A DNA stretch of 64,000 nt from Gymnopus androsaceus JB14 (Eukaryota > Basidiomycota > Agaricomycetes > Agaricales > Omphalotaceae): contig ML769682.1 in the NCBI GenBank assembly GCA_009733575.1, positions 19,152-83,151 on the forward strand, written 5' to 3'. This document shows, piece by piece, positions 33,277 to 44,319 of the stretch; the stretch's first letter is position 1; every line of letters starts with the position of its first letter. The notes beneath the pieces are model-generated. The model was not told the DNA's origin. It was given only the letters and a program-made list of their open reading frames with translations, and searched no databases. Position numbers and translations under genes: made by a program.

Positions 33277-35659
33277 CTAAATCCCGCCCCTCCGCTTTGC
33301 ACTAACATACACCTTCACCTTCTCTCCCTTCCCCTCCCTCGCATTTTGCTCCGCTTCCTTCTGCAGCGCCTTGATCCTCCCCACAGAGCCTTTGTTCTTA
33401 ATCAACCGGAGGTCGGTGTGGAGGGATAGAGAGGAGATGATGGATGGGCTTGGAGCGCGGAGTGGGAAAGAGGGCGTGGAGGTAGTTGTAGATGGGGATC
33501 CTGAAGGACTTGTGACTGCTGCTGAAGTAGTAGCGGAGGATTGAGATTGCTCAGTCTGAAGCCACCCACGCCATCTCGATTCAACCATTCCAGCAAGTAG
33601 ATGCAAATCGATGACATTCTTTGAAAGGTTAGAGATTGTGAGCGTCTTGAGGTTTGGTAAAAGAATATTTTGACTGTTGGAGATACCTATATACGAGAAG
33701 AAATTAGAATCAAGAAGGGAAAGAAAGAAAGAATAGGTACCCAATACACCGAGAGCAGCATTCACCGCCGCAGGTGTACGACCTCCTTCACCTGCGCTAC
33801 TAATCGCTGAGTTCTCTCCGCTTAACAAGGCTGAAGCAAACTTCGTATCCGTTACCAGCGGAGGAGCACCAAAGCCCGGACTGAATGGACCTGGACTCTG
33901 AGTCTGTGTCAGAGTGGCCGCAGAGCCATTCTCAGAAGGATATAGAGGCGTCAATACACCTGGCGGCAAGTGAATACCAGCAGCTGCAAGATGAGCAGAG
34001 GCAGCAGCAATATGGGGGTTATTCGCAAGGTGAGGAGGCAGGCCAGCAAGCGGGTTGATTACCGAATTGACCATATGAGATTGTGAAGTGGTCCGCTGCA
34101 GATGCTGTGGAATCGCGGGCACAGGCGGTAGCGAGTTTAGCGATTCAGCGTTGAGACCCAACGCAGGAGTCATCCCACCTAGTCCAGGCGTGCCAAATGT
34201 ACTGCCCGCAGGTGTCCCAGGCAAGCTGACGCCACTCGTTAACAAGCCCATGCCATCGTCTTCTCCGTTTCGACTGAGGGAAATAAAGAAGGCATCGTAA
34301 GGTGACGGATTCCGAACAGGGCTCCAGTCTTCTAAAACAACCGTGGTAAGACTGGATGCGGCATTCAAGACATCTTGTAGAGTGGCCGATATAGGGACAG
34401 GAATAGGAGGTGAGGAATATGTCGGAGGTGATGTCAAGTTGGGAGCGAATGGAGACCCAGCAGGCCCATTTTCCGCTATCGGGGATGGGGGAAGGGAGGA
34501 AGGAAGGGAGGAGCTCGACATCGACCTTGTTAGCGCACCCTCTGGCTCTTCATGGAACAAACTCCCACTCAGAGACAACTTTTCTAGCTTCTGGCATCCA
34601 TTTGAACGATGGATAAACCCGAGAATGCTACCAAACGACTCCTGTGCAGTATGTTCCAACGTTAACTCGATCCAGGTTTGGCAGGTAGAGTGAGTCGAGG
34701 ACAACAGCGAAAGGAATGCATTTTAGGATTAGGGACTTGAGGGAAGTATGCTCGATTATGCTCGATTCGGTAGAGGATCGTCATTCGGATCTTCGGGATG
34801 AAGAGAAGGAAGAACCGAGACTAGCTCAGCATGCTCCAGCGCCGGTGCACTGATGGAGCATTCTCAGAAAGTCTGAACGAACCCGTTCTTTGACAACGAG
34901 TCGGGTCAAGCGTGCCCAGGGCAGGCGGAGAGCATTACATCTCGGAATGGAATCAAATTCGACGCTCTCAAGCGCTGGACAGAGCGAAAAGACATCAAGA
35001 TCGGGAATCTTGGTCTGGTCTGAACCAAGGCTCAGTCTCAGATGGGAGAGAGCCGGAAATCCGAGTGGGGCCATCTGTGCTGAGAGGGTGTTTAGGAGGA
35101 ATAGGGAAATGTGCAAATCGAGAGAATACCACCGGGTGTAATGAGCCGTAAGGATGTCGAGGAGGTTTGCGTGAACCAACAACATGTCAACGTGCACCCG
35201 GAGACGGAGATGTGCTCCCTCATCTTGCAGGACATTTGGTGTAGTTCTATCGAGAATAGTACGAAGAATATCAACGGCATGTCGTTTGTACTTTCTGATA
35301 TCGTCTGGCTCCAAGCTGATTCGTGCCCAGAGGTTGGCAAAGCTCAAGCTGACCAGACGTAGGGAGCGAGATACACGAGTAAAAACCCATATATCTGTTG
35401 TTGGATTAAGCGTAACCCAACCATCCGAAAGGTCCCACAAAATGTGATAAAAGATGTCAGAGGGTACACTGAATATCGGAGCGGTTTGAGGCCCTGCCGA
35501 GGTCAAGACGAGATCGGCTGGAGGGAGAGACGACGACTTTGCTGGCATAGCCTTTGGCAGAGTATACGGCGAGTACGAAAGGGTGAATGCTTGGGTCATT
35601 GAGAGCTGGAAGCTGTATCCTTCAGGACTCACAGCATGTAGAATTATCGACTGGCTCAC
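33277..35659 (-). pseudogene. F-box/LRR protein, broken into at least three frames
   Basis: The N-terminal half (35659 down) has an F-box-like segment (IFSVPSDIFYHILWDLS ... RVSRSLRLVSLSFANLWARI) and LRR-like pieces (FPALSHLRLSLGS, CPALESVEFDSIP, LPWARLTRLVV). It stops at HQCTGAGAC. Homologous continuation is visible in other frames: LEHAELVSVLPSLHPEDPND, then IIEHTSLKSLILKCIPFAVV with LPNLDRVNV. The long frame 34704-33277 (ESFGSILGFIHRSNGCQKLE) then carries a large Pro/Ser/Gly-rich insert, an intron inside ALGVLG/ISNSQNILLPNLKTLT, and a basic C-terminus. One shift coincides with a 10-bp tandem duplication (TATGCTCGAT twice, about 34747-34767). Probably an F-box gene in early decay. Confidence 0.7.
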
Positions 35660-36640
35660 CTAAAGTTGTGCTTTCGGGTCTCGATTAGTGTAGCGTCAGC
35701 GAATCAAGATGAGAGTCGAGGTGTAAATTTTGTCGTCTCCATTGCCATGTGGTAATGATCGAATATTACGCTGCGGTTTTCCATTTTCCCCCGCCCCGCT
35801 GCTCCATGCTCCATCTCCGTTTCTGTCATCAAATTCATAATGCTGTTTGGTTCTGAGGAAGGTGAAATCAACACCTTGATCAGGCGCGTCTTGGGAGTGT
35901 CGGAGATCTTGTTACTTCTATTTCTTGACGAGTATTGGTGCCTTCGAGAACAATCTCTGGAGGTAGTCATTTCATTGTACTTCGATGAGAGCAACTCTCG
36001 CTGCTAACGCCTCGGTAGTTTTTCCATCTCACAGTGTCTTTTGGATAGTGAAAGCAACCCAAGGCGTAATTTCCACGTTGGCTTCCAGGAGATCTGCCTG
36101 TGCTGCTTACCACCGAGAGCAAGAACTGCGGACCCGAAGCCAGGCTCTGACAGATCGAGAGCCCTTTTGTTCCCCCTACTAGCAGGCATTAGTTTGCAGT
36201 CCATTGAGGCACGAGACGGCGATGTTTTATGTCCGACTCCGGTCACAGGAGTGATGTGACCTTCTTCCGCTCATCGCAAGGCTCACCGCCATGTCGTTCG
36301 CGCTACTCGGATCCAGCTCTGTCAGGACATGATTCCAAGGATCCTCGCGTTTTTCAATATGTCCGCATACTTCCTTTTGTTCAACAGAAGTCGGATGTCG
36401 TTTTCTACTATGTGGTCACTCAATGATGCGACATATTCGCATTTCCCAACTGTGTTTTTAGACGATCTGATTCATCGAAACAGGCATACGCGGCAGCGTC
36501 TTCCATAATGATGATCTTGACAGAGTCTAGGAAACTGACGGTACAGTGAGAACGAGCTCCTTGTTGTCTGGAAGGTGCAATAATATGTATATCCATAGCT
36601 TAACGTAGCGCACCACCTTCTTCTGCACCTCCATGGCTAA
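35660..36640. other. Intergenic region, no recognised gene
   Basis: About 1 kb with only short frames on both strands (the longest 96 codons, minus, 35704-35994) and no motif I recognise. Confidence 0.45.
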
Positions 36641-37290
36641 CGCTAGCGCTGGTTCCAACTTCCAACCTCTCGCTCTGAATCACGTCTGATCATCATCAGC
36701 ATTTCTCTCGGTGGTTGGCGACGTGCGGAATCACTACGAGACTGGGCGTAGGAGTCCGAAAATAGAGGGGTAAGCGGGGATCAGATTCGGAGAGGACGGG
36801 ATAGAACTCGTGCAGCGGGCTTATTGGAGGAGGAGCCGGAGGCGCGCAAGATCCCACTGGGATGGTGATTCGGATGGGTGAATTTAGAAGAGTCGGATGG
36901 GATAGAGATGGAGGCGGTGGGGAACGCCTATTTCTATTCTTATTCCGACATATATGGAACGTTCAATGATGAAACGATTCACTTAGACGCTGTTATGAGG
37001 CTGTTCCACCATAATCCTATCCCTAGACCTACGCTCAACAATTAGGTTCTAAACGACCAACGAACTCAGTACCGCAGCAAAGATCATCAATAGCATCCTG
37101 GGCCTTGACGCTCGAACGATCGCAATGCAGGCCATCTCTCTAATGATCATTCCAAAAATAAATTAATTTCAATGCATGAAATAGATTTTGACCGGGCTCG
37201 AGTGTACTATAAACAAGCGAGTTTCACGAGCCGTAATCCAAGTCGGATTATCTGTCTTCTCCTCATTCTGCTGCTCTCAACTCTGTCGAT

Positions 37291-39055
37291 ATGTTCTGGA
37301 ACATTGCTGTTGAATATATGGTACGCGTCAATCCTCATTATCTAGACGGTTCGTAGGACATACGATGGATTCATATTCAGATGTACAACTGATAAGAGAT
37401 CGTAACCCACCTTACAACTTCGCAACAGAGCTGAGCAAGAAGTTCAGGAATAGTGCTTTATGGTGGTCTCTTGTCTACCAACCAGCGAAGATTTGGAGTT
37501 TCATCATGATATCTGTTCAGGACATTGATTCGAACGATGTATAGTATCATAAGTATAGCTTTTCCCCTGCGTTTCCTTTCATTTCATTATCAGTACTCCA
37601 GTGACCACTGTCTCTCCTTGTAATGTTTTTACTAGCCTGGTGAGTTGATATACATTCGCTTGAGCACCCTTCTAACGTATCAATAGGCTGCTGTATTCAG
37701 TTCTACTTTCGCAATAGTATTCATACAACTTTATCTGCTACAACTGAGTGCTACCACAGAGAAATGATTCTTCTACGGTGACAGGGACCTGGATCCTTCA
37801 GCCAGGAGACCCCCCACAAGCGAGTCAGGGTTTTCATTATTCAATTGCTGAGCGATAAGTCCAGTGGCGAGAAATTAGAAGACAGCTCAACGGTCGACCC
37901 CCAGCAAACTGTCTACAGGGACCGTAACACTCACCGCAACTTCTACGGGGTATGTTCTCACTACAATTCGTATCGTCTGTGTCTTTACTAACTTTGCTCA
38001 GGGCACACCGTCTACAGATTTTATTATCATCACTTTCGAGTTCCTTGTGAGCATGACAATCACCTTAGCTTCGCATTGTATCTGAATCTTTGATGGACAA
38101 TCCTTAGAGCGAGCAGCTCAGAATTCACCATAGTAAATTTAGATGCAGAGGGGACAGAGACAGGGTGGGTGGTCATCTGCTAACTGATAATTAATTCGAG
38201 TACTTATTGAACCTCTTCAGCAAAAGTCCCCCGGCAAGTACATCCACATCCCAAGCGAGCTCATCCGTGCTGTCCAAGACTGATGATAGTACCGTGACGT
38301 CGACCAGTGAACTCAGTCCGAAGGTAGGTTTATCTATCATATACAAAGATCAGTCAATAAAGCGGCCGATTTGTTAAAGTAGCTCACTTAGAACCACTGG
38401 GACTTCCACTTTACCGTCCCCAGCAACGACATCCGAGTCTGCCCAAATCCATTCAACAACTAGCATGCCCTCCAGTTCCGAATCTACGAGCTCATCTATT
38501 TCAACTGACACCAGAAAAAACAAACTTGACAGCCATCATAGTTTCAGCCATTCTTGCGACAATCCTTTCCATTATTCTTCTATTGGCTGTAGTTGGACTG
38601 ATGTGTCGCCGACACCGACGCCGTTTAAATTCCACGGTGTCCGCTGATCCAAGCGAGAGCAGTACTGTTGCACAACAATGGTACAACTCTTCACGTTTCA
38701 AATGGGACTTGCAAGGGAGTGCGCCTCGAGGTAGTGCTACACGTTCTGGGACCGTTTGGGATACGGGGACACTGTCAGATTTCTCAACCTTGGCACCCTC
38801 GACTCTGTATCCCGACTTGTCTCTACAAAGGACACGACAACGAGGTGGCAAGATTTGAAACTAGGATACCGAGGAGGATTGTTCGAAAAGAATCTTGGGA
38901 GTGGAATTGGTAGTAGTACTAGTGGAGATATGGAAAGTGATGGTTTGAAGGAAGAATCAACTGCAGTAGATGGAATGCACATCCGAGTCGGAGGTCCTGT
39001 ACCAGTGATACAGGTTACTTCAGCTACCGCCACGAATTCTTCTATAGAGTCGTAA
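37291..39055 (+). pseudogene. Single-pass membrane protein gene, copy A (decayed)
   Basis: Counterpart of copy B with several indels. There is an extra C near 37835, another near 37906, and one extra base in the A-run before the transmembrane segment (about 38510-38522), which throws the frame after STDTRKNK. The transmembrane block itself is preserved in another frame (TAIIVSAILATILSIILLLA, then a CRRHRRRL stop-transfer). The tail differs from copy B. One frame reads SDFSTLAPSTLYPDLSLQRT and another carries it on as WQDLKLGYRGGLFEKNLG to NSSIES at 39055. Function unknown. Confidence 0.65.
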
Positions 39056-39746
39056 TTAGGTATTTAGAGTATTTTCTTCTATATGTGCTCAGCGGAGTGG
39101 GAATCAGAGTGCCACTGGCATTGGCACCTTTGGTTTTTGATTGAGTTTTGGCCATTCAGATTGGATTTTTATCATTATATTTATGATCATTCTATAAGGC
39201 GGCCAACCTTATTACACCCAGATCATCCTCGTAAGTACACTGTTACTTGAAGACTCGAGTGTTTATTCATATTGGTCAGAGTCCAGTCCTTAGGGCACCT
39301 AATAAGGGGCGCCTTTTTTTTTTCGCTTCCTGTCCATCTTCTGACCTCCCGTTCTCAATCACGTCTGATCACCATCAGTCGAATGATGAGTAATAATCGG
39401 AATTCCAGTACGAAACTGGGCGTAGGAGGCCGCGGTGGGTCGTAGGCCCCGGGAGTTAGAGGTGTACGCATGGATCAGATTTAGGAAGACAAGATAGGAC
39501 TGAGGGAGGGGGCTTATTGGAAGGGGCGGAGGTGGAGGGGCGCAAAATCCCCCATATAACAGAACTCTCTCCTTCTCTGACGGCCATCCCAAAAATAAGA
39601 TAATGTTCAAAACAGGAAATAGATTTCGACATTGGCTCTCCAGCCTACGAGTTTCACGTCCTTACGCCAGCCGTAATCCAGTTGGATTGTCTGCCTTCTC
39701 TCCTTCACGCAGACTCTTATTCTGATACTCTGAACCCTTTGTCGAT

Positions 39747-41244
39747 ATGTTTAGAACATTTCTGTCAGATGTATGGTACAACCGGTCATCCAAATCCCAT
39801 CTCGATATCTAGGTGGTTCGTAAGACAATACGATGGATGAGTATTCAGATGAACAATTGATCAGAGATCGTAACCCACAACTTCGAAACAGAGCTGAGCA
39901 ATGACTTCGGGATTAGTGCTTTATGGTGGTGTTCTGTCTACCAACAGGTGAGGCTCAAGGATCTTCGCATTGACATTGATTGGAACGACGTACAACATCA
40001 TAAGTAGCTTCCTTCCTGCCTTCCATTTTTCGGTACCCCACCGACAACTCTCTTTTCTCTCTGTAATGTTTTTATCAGCCTGGTAAGCTGGTATCCATTG
40101 TTTGAGAATCCTTCTAATGCATCAATAGGCTGCTGTATTCGGTTATAATTTCGCATAATATTTACGCAGCTCTGTCTCTAGAGATTACTGCTACCACAGG
40201 TGCTGATTCCCCTACGGTGACAGGGACCTGGGTCCTTCAGCCAGGAGACCCCCCACAAGCGAGTCAGGGTTTTATTATTCAATTGCTGAGCGATGAGCTC
40301 AGTGGCGAGAAATCAGAAGACAGCTCAACGGTCGACCCCCAACAAATGTCTACAGGGACCGTAACACTCACCGCAACTTCTACGGGGTATGTTTCACTAC
40401 AATTCGCATCGTCTGTGTCTTTACTCAACTTTGCTCAGGGCACACCGTCTACAGATCATATTACCGCCGCCCACGAGTAGCCCTTGTGAGCATGACAATC
40501 ACCTTAGCATCGCATTGTATCTGAACCTCTGATGGACAATCCTTAGAGCGAGCAGTGCAGAATTCACCATAGTAAATTTAGATGCAGAGGGGACAGAGAC
40601 AGGGTAGGTGGTCATCTACTAACTGATAATTAATTCGAGTACTTATTGAACCTCTTTAGCAAAAGTTCCCCGGCAAGTACATCCACATCCCCAGCAAGCT
40701 CATCCGTGCCGCCCAAGACTGAGGATAGTACTGTGACGTCGACCAGTGCCAGTGAACTCAATCCAACGTAGGTTTATCTATCATATAAAAAGATCAGTCA
40801 ATAAAGCGGCCGATTTGTTAAAGTAACTCACTTAGAACCACTGGGACTTCCACTTTCCTGTCTTCAGGAACGACATCCGAGTCTACTCAAATCCATTCAA
40901 CCACTAGCATGCCCTCCAGTTCCGAATCTACGAGCTCATCTATTTCAACTGACACCAAAAAAACAAATCTGACAGCCATCATAGTTTCAGCCATTCTTGC
41001 GACAATCCTTTCCATTATTCTTCTATTGGCTGTAGTTGTACTGCTATGTCGCCGACGCCGACGTCGTTTGAAGTCTATGGTGTCTTCAAATCCAAGCGAG
41101 GCAGTTGAGCCTTTTAGAGAATATACCATCGGCCCCGGGATACCATCCCACAGGCGAAAAGATCCTGGCCTTTCGGCGACGAGCCGGCCAGTACCACAGA
41201 GTCAGGAAGTAGTGGATCTTCCACCTGAATATTCTTCAGTATAG
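39747..41244 (+). CDS. Single-pass membrane protein, copy B, with PPxY tail
   Basis: Multi-exon gene of a type common in mushrooms. It has an ectodomain (TVTGTWVLQPGDPPQASQGF, then TVTLTATSTG/GHTVYRSYY), a second ectodomain exon (EFTIVNLDAEGTETG) and a Ser/Thr-rich stalk (SSPASTSTSPASSSVPP). One transmembrane helix follows (AIIVSAILATILSIILLLAV), ending in a strong basic stop (CRRRRRRL), and a short tail ending VVDLPPEYSSV. PPEY is a PPxY motif, which WW-domain proteins such as Rsp5/Nedd4-type ubiquitin ligases bind. Exons before 40190 are not settled; the ATG at 39747 (MFRTFLSD) was chosen because copy A has an ATG at the same place. Confidence 0.65.
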
Positions 41245-41567
41245 GCTTTTGGAAATTTCGTTCTTCAAGTGACATTATGGCTGTAAGGCCCAATTATACA
41301 GTTGTATAGATGTACAGTATGGCTTGTGTACAAGTAGTTGAGGGAAATTTACTTGGAACATCTTTTGAACAACCACGTTGACTTCTGACAAGAATGATTA
41401 GATTTTGAAAAATCTTGTCATTGCCGGTCAACCATCACCCCGGTCGATGTCCGTCACGGCGGATGTACTATGGGAAGCTGGTTACTAGGCCACCCCTTAG
41501 TACCTGGACATACGATACTGTACCTACAGCTATCCACACTGCTCGCTTTTTGCACCCTAGTAGACAT
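41245..41567. other. Intergenic region
   Basis: No gene seen. This is where the gene-dense part of the window ends and the repeat-rich part begins. Confidence 0.5.
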
Positions 41568-42191
41568 GCACTAGGTAGTGCCGCCTAGTGCACCTAGTGC
41601 ACCTAGTATTCCAATACCATCTCAGATGAATGTCAAATTCTCAATCTGGAAATCTGTGTTGTGACCTCAGGGTAAGTTGCATACACTACCTCAGGGTTCC
41701 TTCCCGCAAGTATGAAACACCTTGCGTACCTCGCCATTTTCCAGCAAGTGCCTTCGCGAGTACTTAAACCATCAGTCTCCAAGGTCAAGAGTTGGACTTG
41801 TCGTTTTTTCCCTCAGTCCTCGATGCCCGGGTCCCTGTTTGTAACACTTCAATCTCATTCAGTACTACTCTCTTCGCTTTTGGTATTTACTATGATCATT
41901 TTAAATAATTAAGTACATACAGTGGATAACTGGAATAAAATTGTCTCTACATCCTCACTACTGTGCCCATTGAGCCATGGATTCAGCAAAGCGAGAAGGC
42001 TGAGAAGCGGGAATATTAAACAAGCCCCGAGAAGAGATTTTTGACATCTGCACATTGTATCAACCATCTCGGACATACTTCCTAATTTGGTTAGATTATT
42101 GGTCTCGTAATCCACTGTGTAGTCCTGTGTAGTAGGGGGCCTAGCTAGGCGAACTAGGGCACTAGGTGCACTATGTAGTACTACATAGTGC
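41568..42191. mobile_element. TIR element (MITE-like), ~40-bp ends
   Basis: The left end (41568-41607, GCACTAGGTAGTGCC then CTAGTGCACCTAGTGC) is the imperfect reverse complement of 42153-42191. The right end also forms a 24-base perfect palindrome (around GTAGTAC). The interior has no convincing ORF. No clear target duplication was found, so the exact edges are approximate. Confidence 0.6.
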
Positions 42192-42507
42192 TTGTGCGAG
42201 TTCCAGATGCAGGGCTTGGGGAGCCCCAGACACAGATCTTGTTGACAAATTCAATTACAATTATAGGTTTTGTATTATTCTACAAATTACTACAGCTGTA
42301 AGTACCATCAATTATTAATACCATTATACAGTACGGCGCGCAAACTTCGGGCCCGCCTCCGCTTCCCTCCCCTCCCTCGCTGCGCTCGGGGGGTCCCCCG
42401 GGCCGGGAAGTCGTCAGCGGGCACCCTAAAGCCTCATTTGCGCTTATTTTGATAGGCGGGAGCCCCTTACCTAACCTCAACCCCTAACCGCTAACCCAGC
42501 ACGTTTG

Positions 42508-42583
42508 GCAATGCCGGACTAGCTCTCTAATGTTAGGGTTCGCCCGAAGGGCGAACCCTAACGAGAGCTAGCCCCGGTATTGC
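42508..42583. repeat. Long hairpin
   Basis: Arms of about 34-38 bases pair around a GAA loop. GTTAGGGTTCGCCC and its complement are perfect, and outward CTAGCTCTC and CCGG/GCAAT continue the pairing with small bulges. It lies inside the TIR element. Confidence 0.85.
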
Positions 42584-42622
42584 TTTGAAATAAAAAAAAA
42601 CACAATCTAATTAATGTTTTAC

Positions 42623-42715
42623 ATTGAGGATTGAACACTTGCCGCTACTAGGTACAGCTTACCTCACCTGTCAGAGACGCCGACAGGAATACCGTTATGC
42701 CATCAGGCGCATGGA
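42623..42715 (-). ncRNA. tRNA-like segment with pol III A and B boxes (SINE head candidate)
   Basis: On the minus strand TGGCATAACGGTA (42690-42702) resembles an A box and GTGTTCAATCC (42628-42638) a B box, about 60 bases apart. A CCTGTC/GACAGG stem lies at the anticodon-arm place. There is no acceptor-stem pairing, so it is not a functional tRNA. A T-run (about 42591-42599, read on the minus strand) follows and could end a pol III transcript. Confidence 0.45.
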
Positions 42716-42835
42716 AGCCATGAATGTAATTAAAATATATTACATCACTGTTGCTACATGTATTTACAACTGTAAGTAATTTGTAGAATGATTAAAAACC
42801 TACGACTGTAATCATTTATCAACAATCCTGGTGTC

Positions 42836-43548
42836 CTAGGTTGGCTTGGGTTGGTCTAAAAGGGCTTCTATGCTGTAGATTAGTATACTACAAAGCTCCA
42901 AACAAGCAGTGGAGGTGCGTGAAGTCAGTAATACATGCGGAGCGCGCAAGAACATTGAACTCCAATGGCGGCCAGCACTGTTCTTAATCGCCTCCAGTGG
43001 TCCTCACTGGAGTCCACTGCAGCTTGACTGCAGCGAAACTTTCCTCGGGAGACGTGTGCACCATTCCAACCAAGGGCGGATGTAACTCCGAGTCTAGTGA
43101 TGCACCTCTGTGAGTAAGGCTTGGAGTTTCGTGACCCCTTGCTCCCCATGTTCTCGTGATCCCTAGCTGGCATAGCTTTCATCTTAAGCATGAATGGCAA
43201 GCTACATATACAAAGAAGATCCAACACTTGAAGACGAATGAGGTTTACAGGAGGGATATTATGTTTCGAGGTTGATTTGATTCGAGTTTCGGCCTGTAAC
43301 TCGTTCCTTGCATTGGTCTTAGGTACCGTGGAGCCTCAGCTGAGGCGAATGCCGAGAGTCCAGTGTAGATGCTTTTCTAACGTGCCAAAAATGAGAAGAG
43401 AACTGCAACGACATGTCTCTAGGCCGAAGAAGCAGAATTTAGGAAGAAGGGAAGTAGAGATAGCTTCAAAGAAGAATGTGCAGGTTTACCCTCTGGATCA
43501 TGGATAATGCAATATGCATTTATCCTCAGTCTCACACTAATCAGTTTA
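42836..43548. other. No recognised feature
   Basis: About 700 bases with short frames only and no known motif. Confidence 0.45.
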
Positions 43549-44319
43549 CATCAGCAGAACCTGGGTGGTCTCCAGAGATCTCCAGAGCGCCTGTAGCTTC
43601 TGGAGCAGCTGGAGCAAGGTTACCTATTCCAGAGACCAATATAAACCTCTGGAGACCTCTGGAGACCTCCAGAGGGCTATTCAATCAAGTTTCCATGTTG
43701 TGTAACCATGCATTAATAATAGAAATTTTATATTCATCATTTTTATGTACTGCAACAATATTTAGGTGCACTGCAGCAGTTATTATTATGTAGTAGTAAT
43801 AAGTGGCAAGTACTGGATGAGTCTTCTGTTTTTCCCCTCCCAATGTTTCCATAGTGCTCTTCTCAATTTCTGCCTCCATTGCCCAAACCCTTCTGCATTT
43901 CTGGAAATCACCTCTAAAAAGCAATGTTATGTGAAAGTGAAACTTACAGTGAAAGGATGGAATGTTGCAACAGTGGGAGAAGGGGAAAAAAATACAAGTT
44001 CATCTTTGTTGAAAGTTGAAAGCCCATGCATTTTATATCACTTCCTGATAGTTTACAGCATTGTTGATGACACGAGGAGTTGCTGACGGCAACCATCATT
44101 ATGTTGAGGGCACTCAAGGCCATCATTTTTGGTGCTACTCTGGCTGTCAGCCAGACTAGCTCCAAAAAAGGAAAGTCCAATCATTCTCAAAGTACCATCA
44201 ATCAGCAACTACAGCTTTGTTCTCTCCAGAGTCTCCAGAGTTCTCCAGAGCTCTCTGGAGACTTATTCAATTCTCTGGATGCTCCAGCAGCTCCAGCAAA
44301 AATACAGGTTTTGCTGATG
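43549..44319. mobile_element. CATCAG-family TIR element E1 (771 bp)
   Basis: Begins CATCAGCAGAACCTGGGTGG and ends CAGGTTTTGCTGATG, with TA on both sides (43547-43548 and 44320-44321). The arms are about 130 bases long and full of the word CTCCAGAG and its complement. They share the skeleton GCAAGG...ACC and CTATTCAATC with the element at 47817. The centre is non-coding. Non-autonomous. Confidence 0.85.

Larger units (their letters stand above)
36640..41244 (+). repeat. Tandem segmental duplication, two ~2-2.4 kb units
   Basis: Unit A (about 36640-39055) and unit B (about 39345-41244) match from the upstream flank (ATCACGTCTGATCA) through the gene body. Shared examples are GACAGGGACCTGG, CCTTCAGCCAGGAGACCCCC and TTCACCATAGTAAATTTAGA, and the match runs on to the transmembrane exon. 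Similarity ends abruptly after the codons for PSE in the cytoplasmic tail. Confidence 0.85.
42229..42835. mobile_element. TIR element with GC-rich core, hairpin and tRNA-like segment
   Basis: The left arm (42229-42310, with AGGTTTTGTATTATTC and TACAAATTAC) is the imperfect reverse complement of the right arm (about 42755-42835, whose complement reads AGGTTTTTAATCATTC, then TACAAATTAC). Both arms extend outward through GTTGAYAAAT and ATTACA. The core holds a CG-rich block (42330-42480), a long hairpin and a pol III-like segment. No target duplication was identified. Confidence 0.65.

Noticed and set aside
42533..42562. TTAGGG/CCCTAA units as an interstitial telomere
   Set aside because: Only single units on each hairpin arm plus a few imperfect CCCTAA-like words nearby; not a tandem array.
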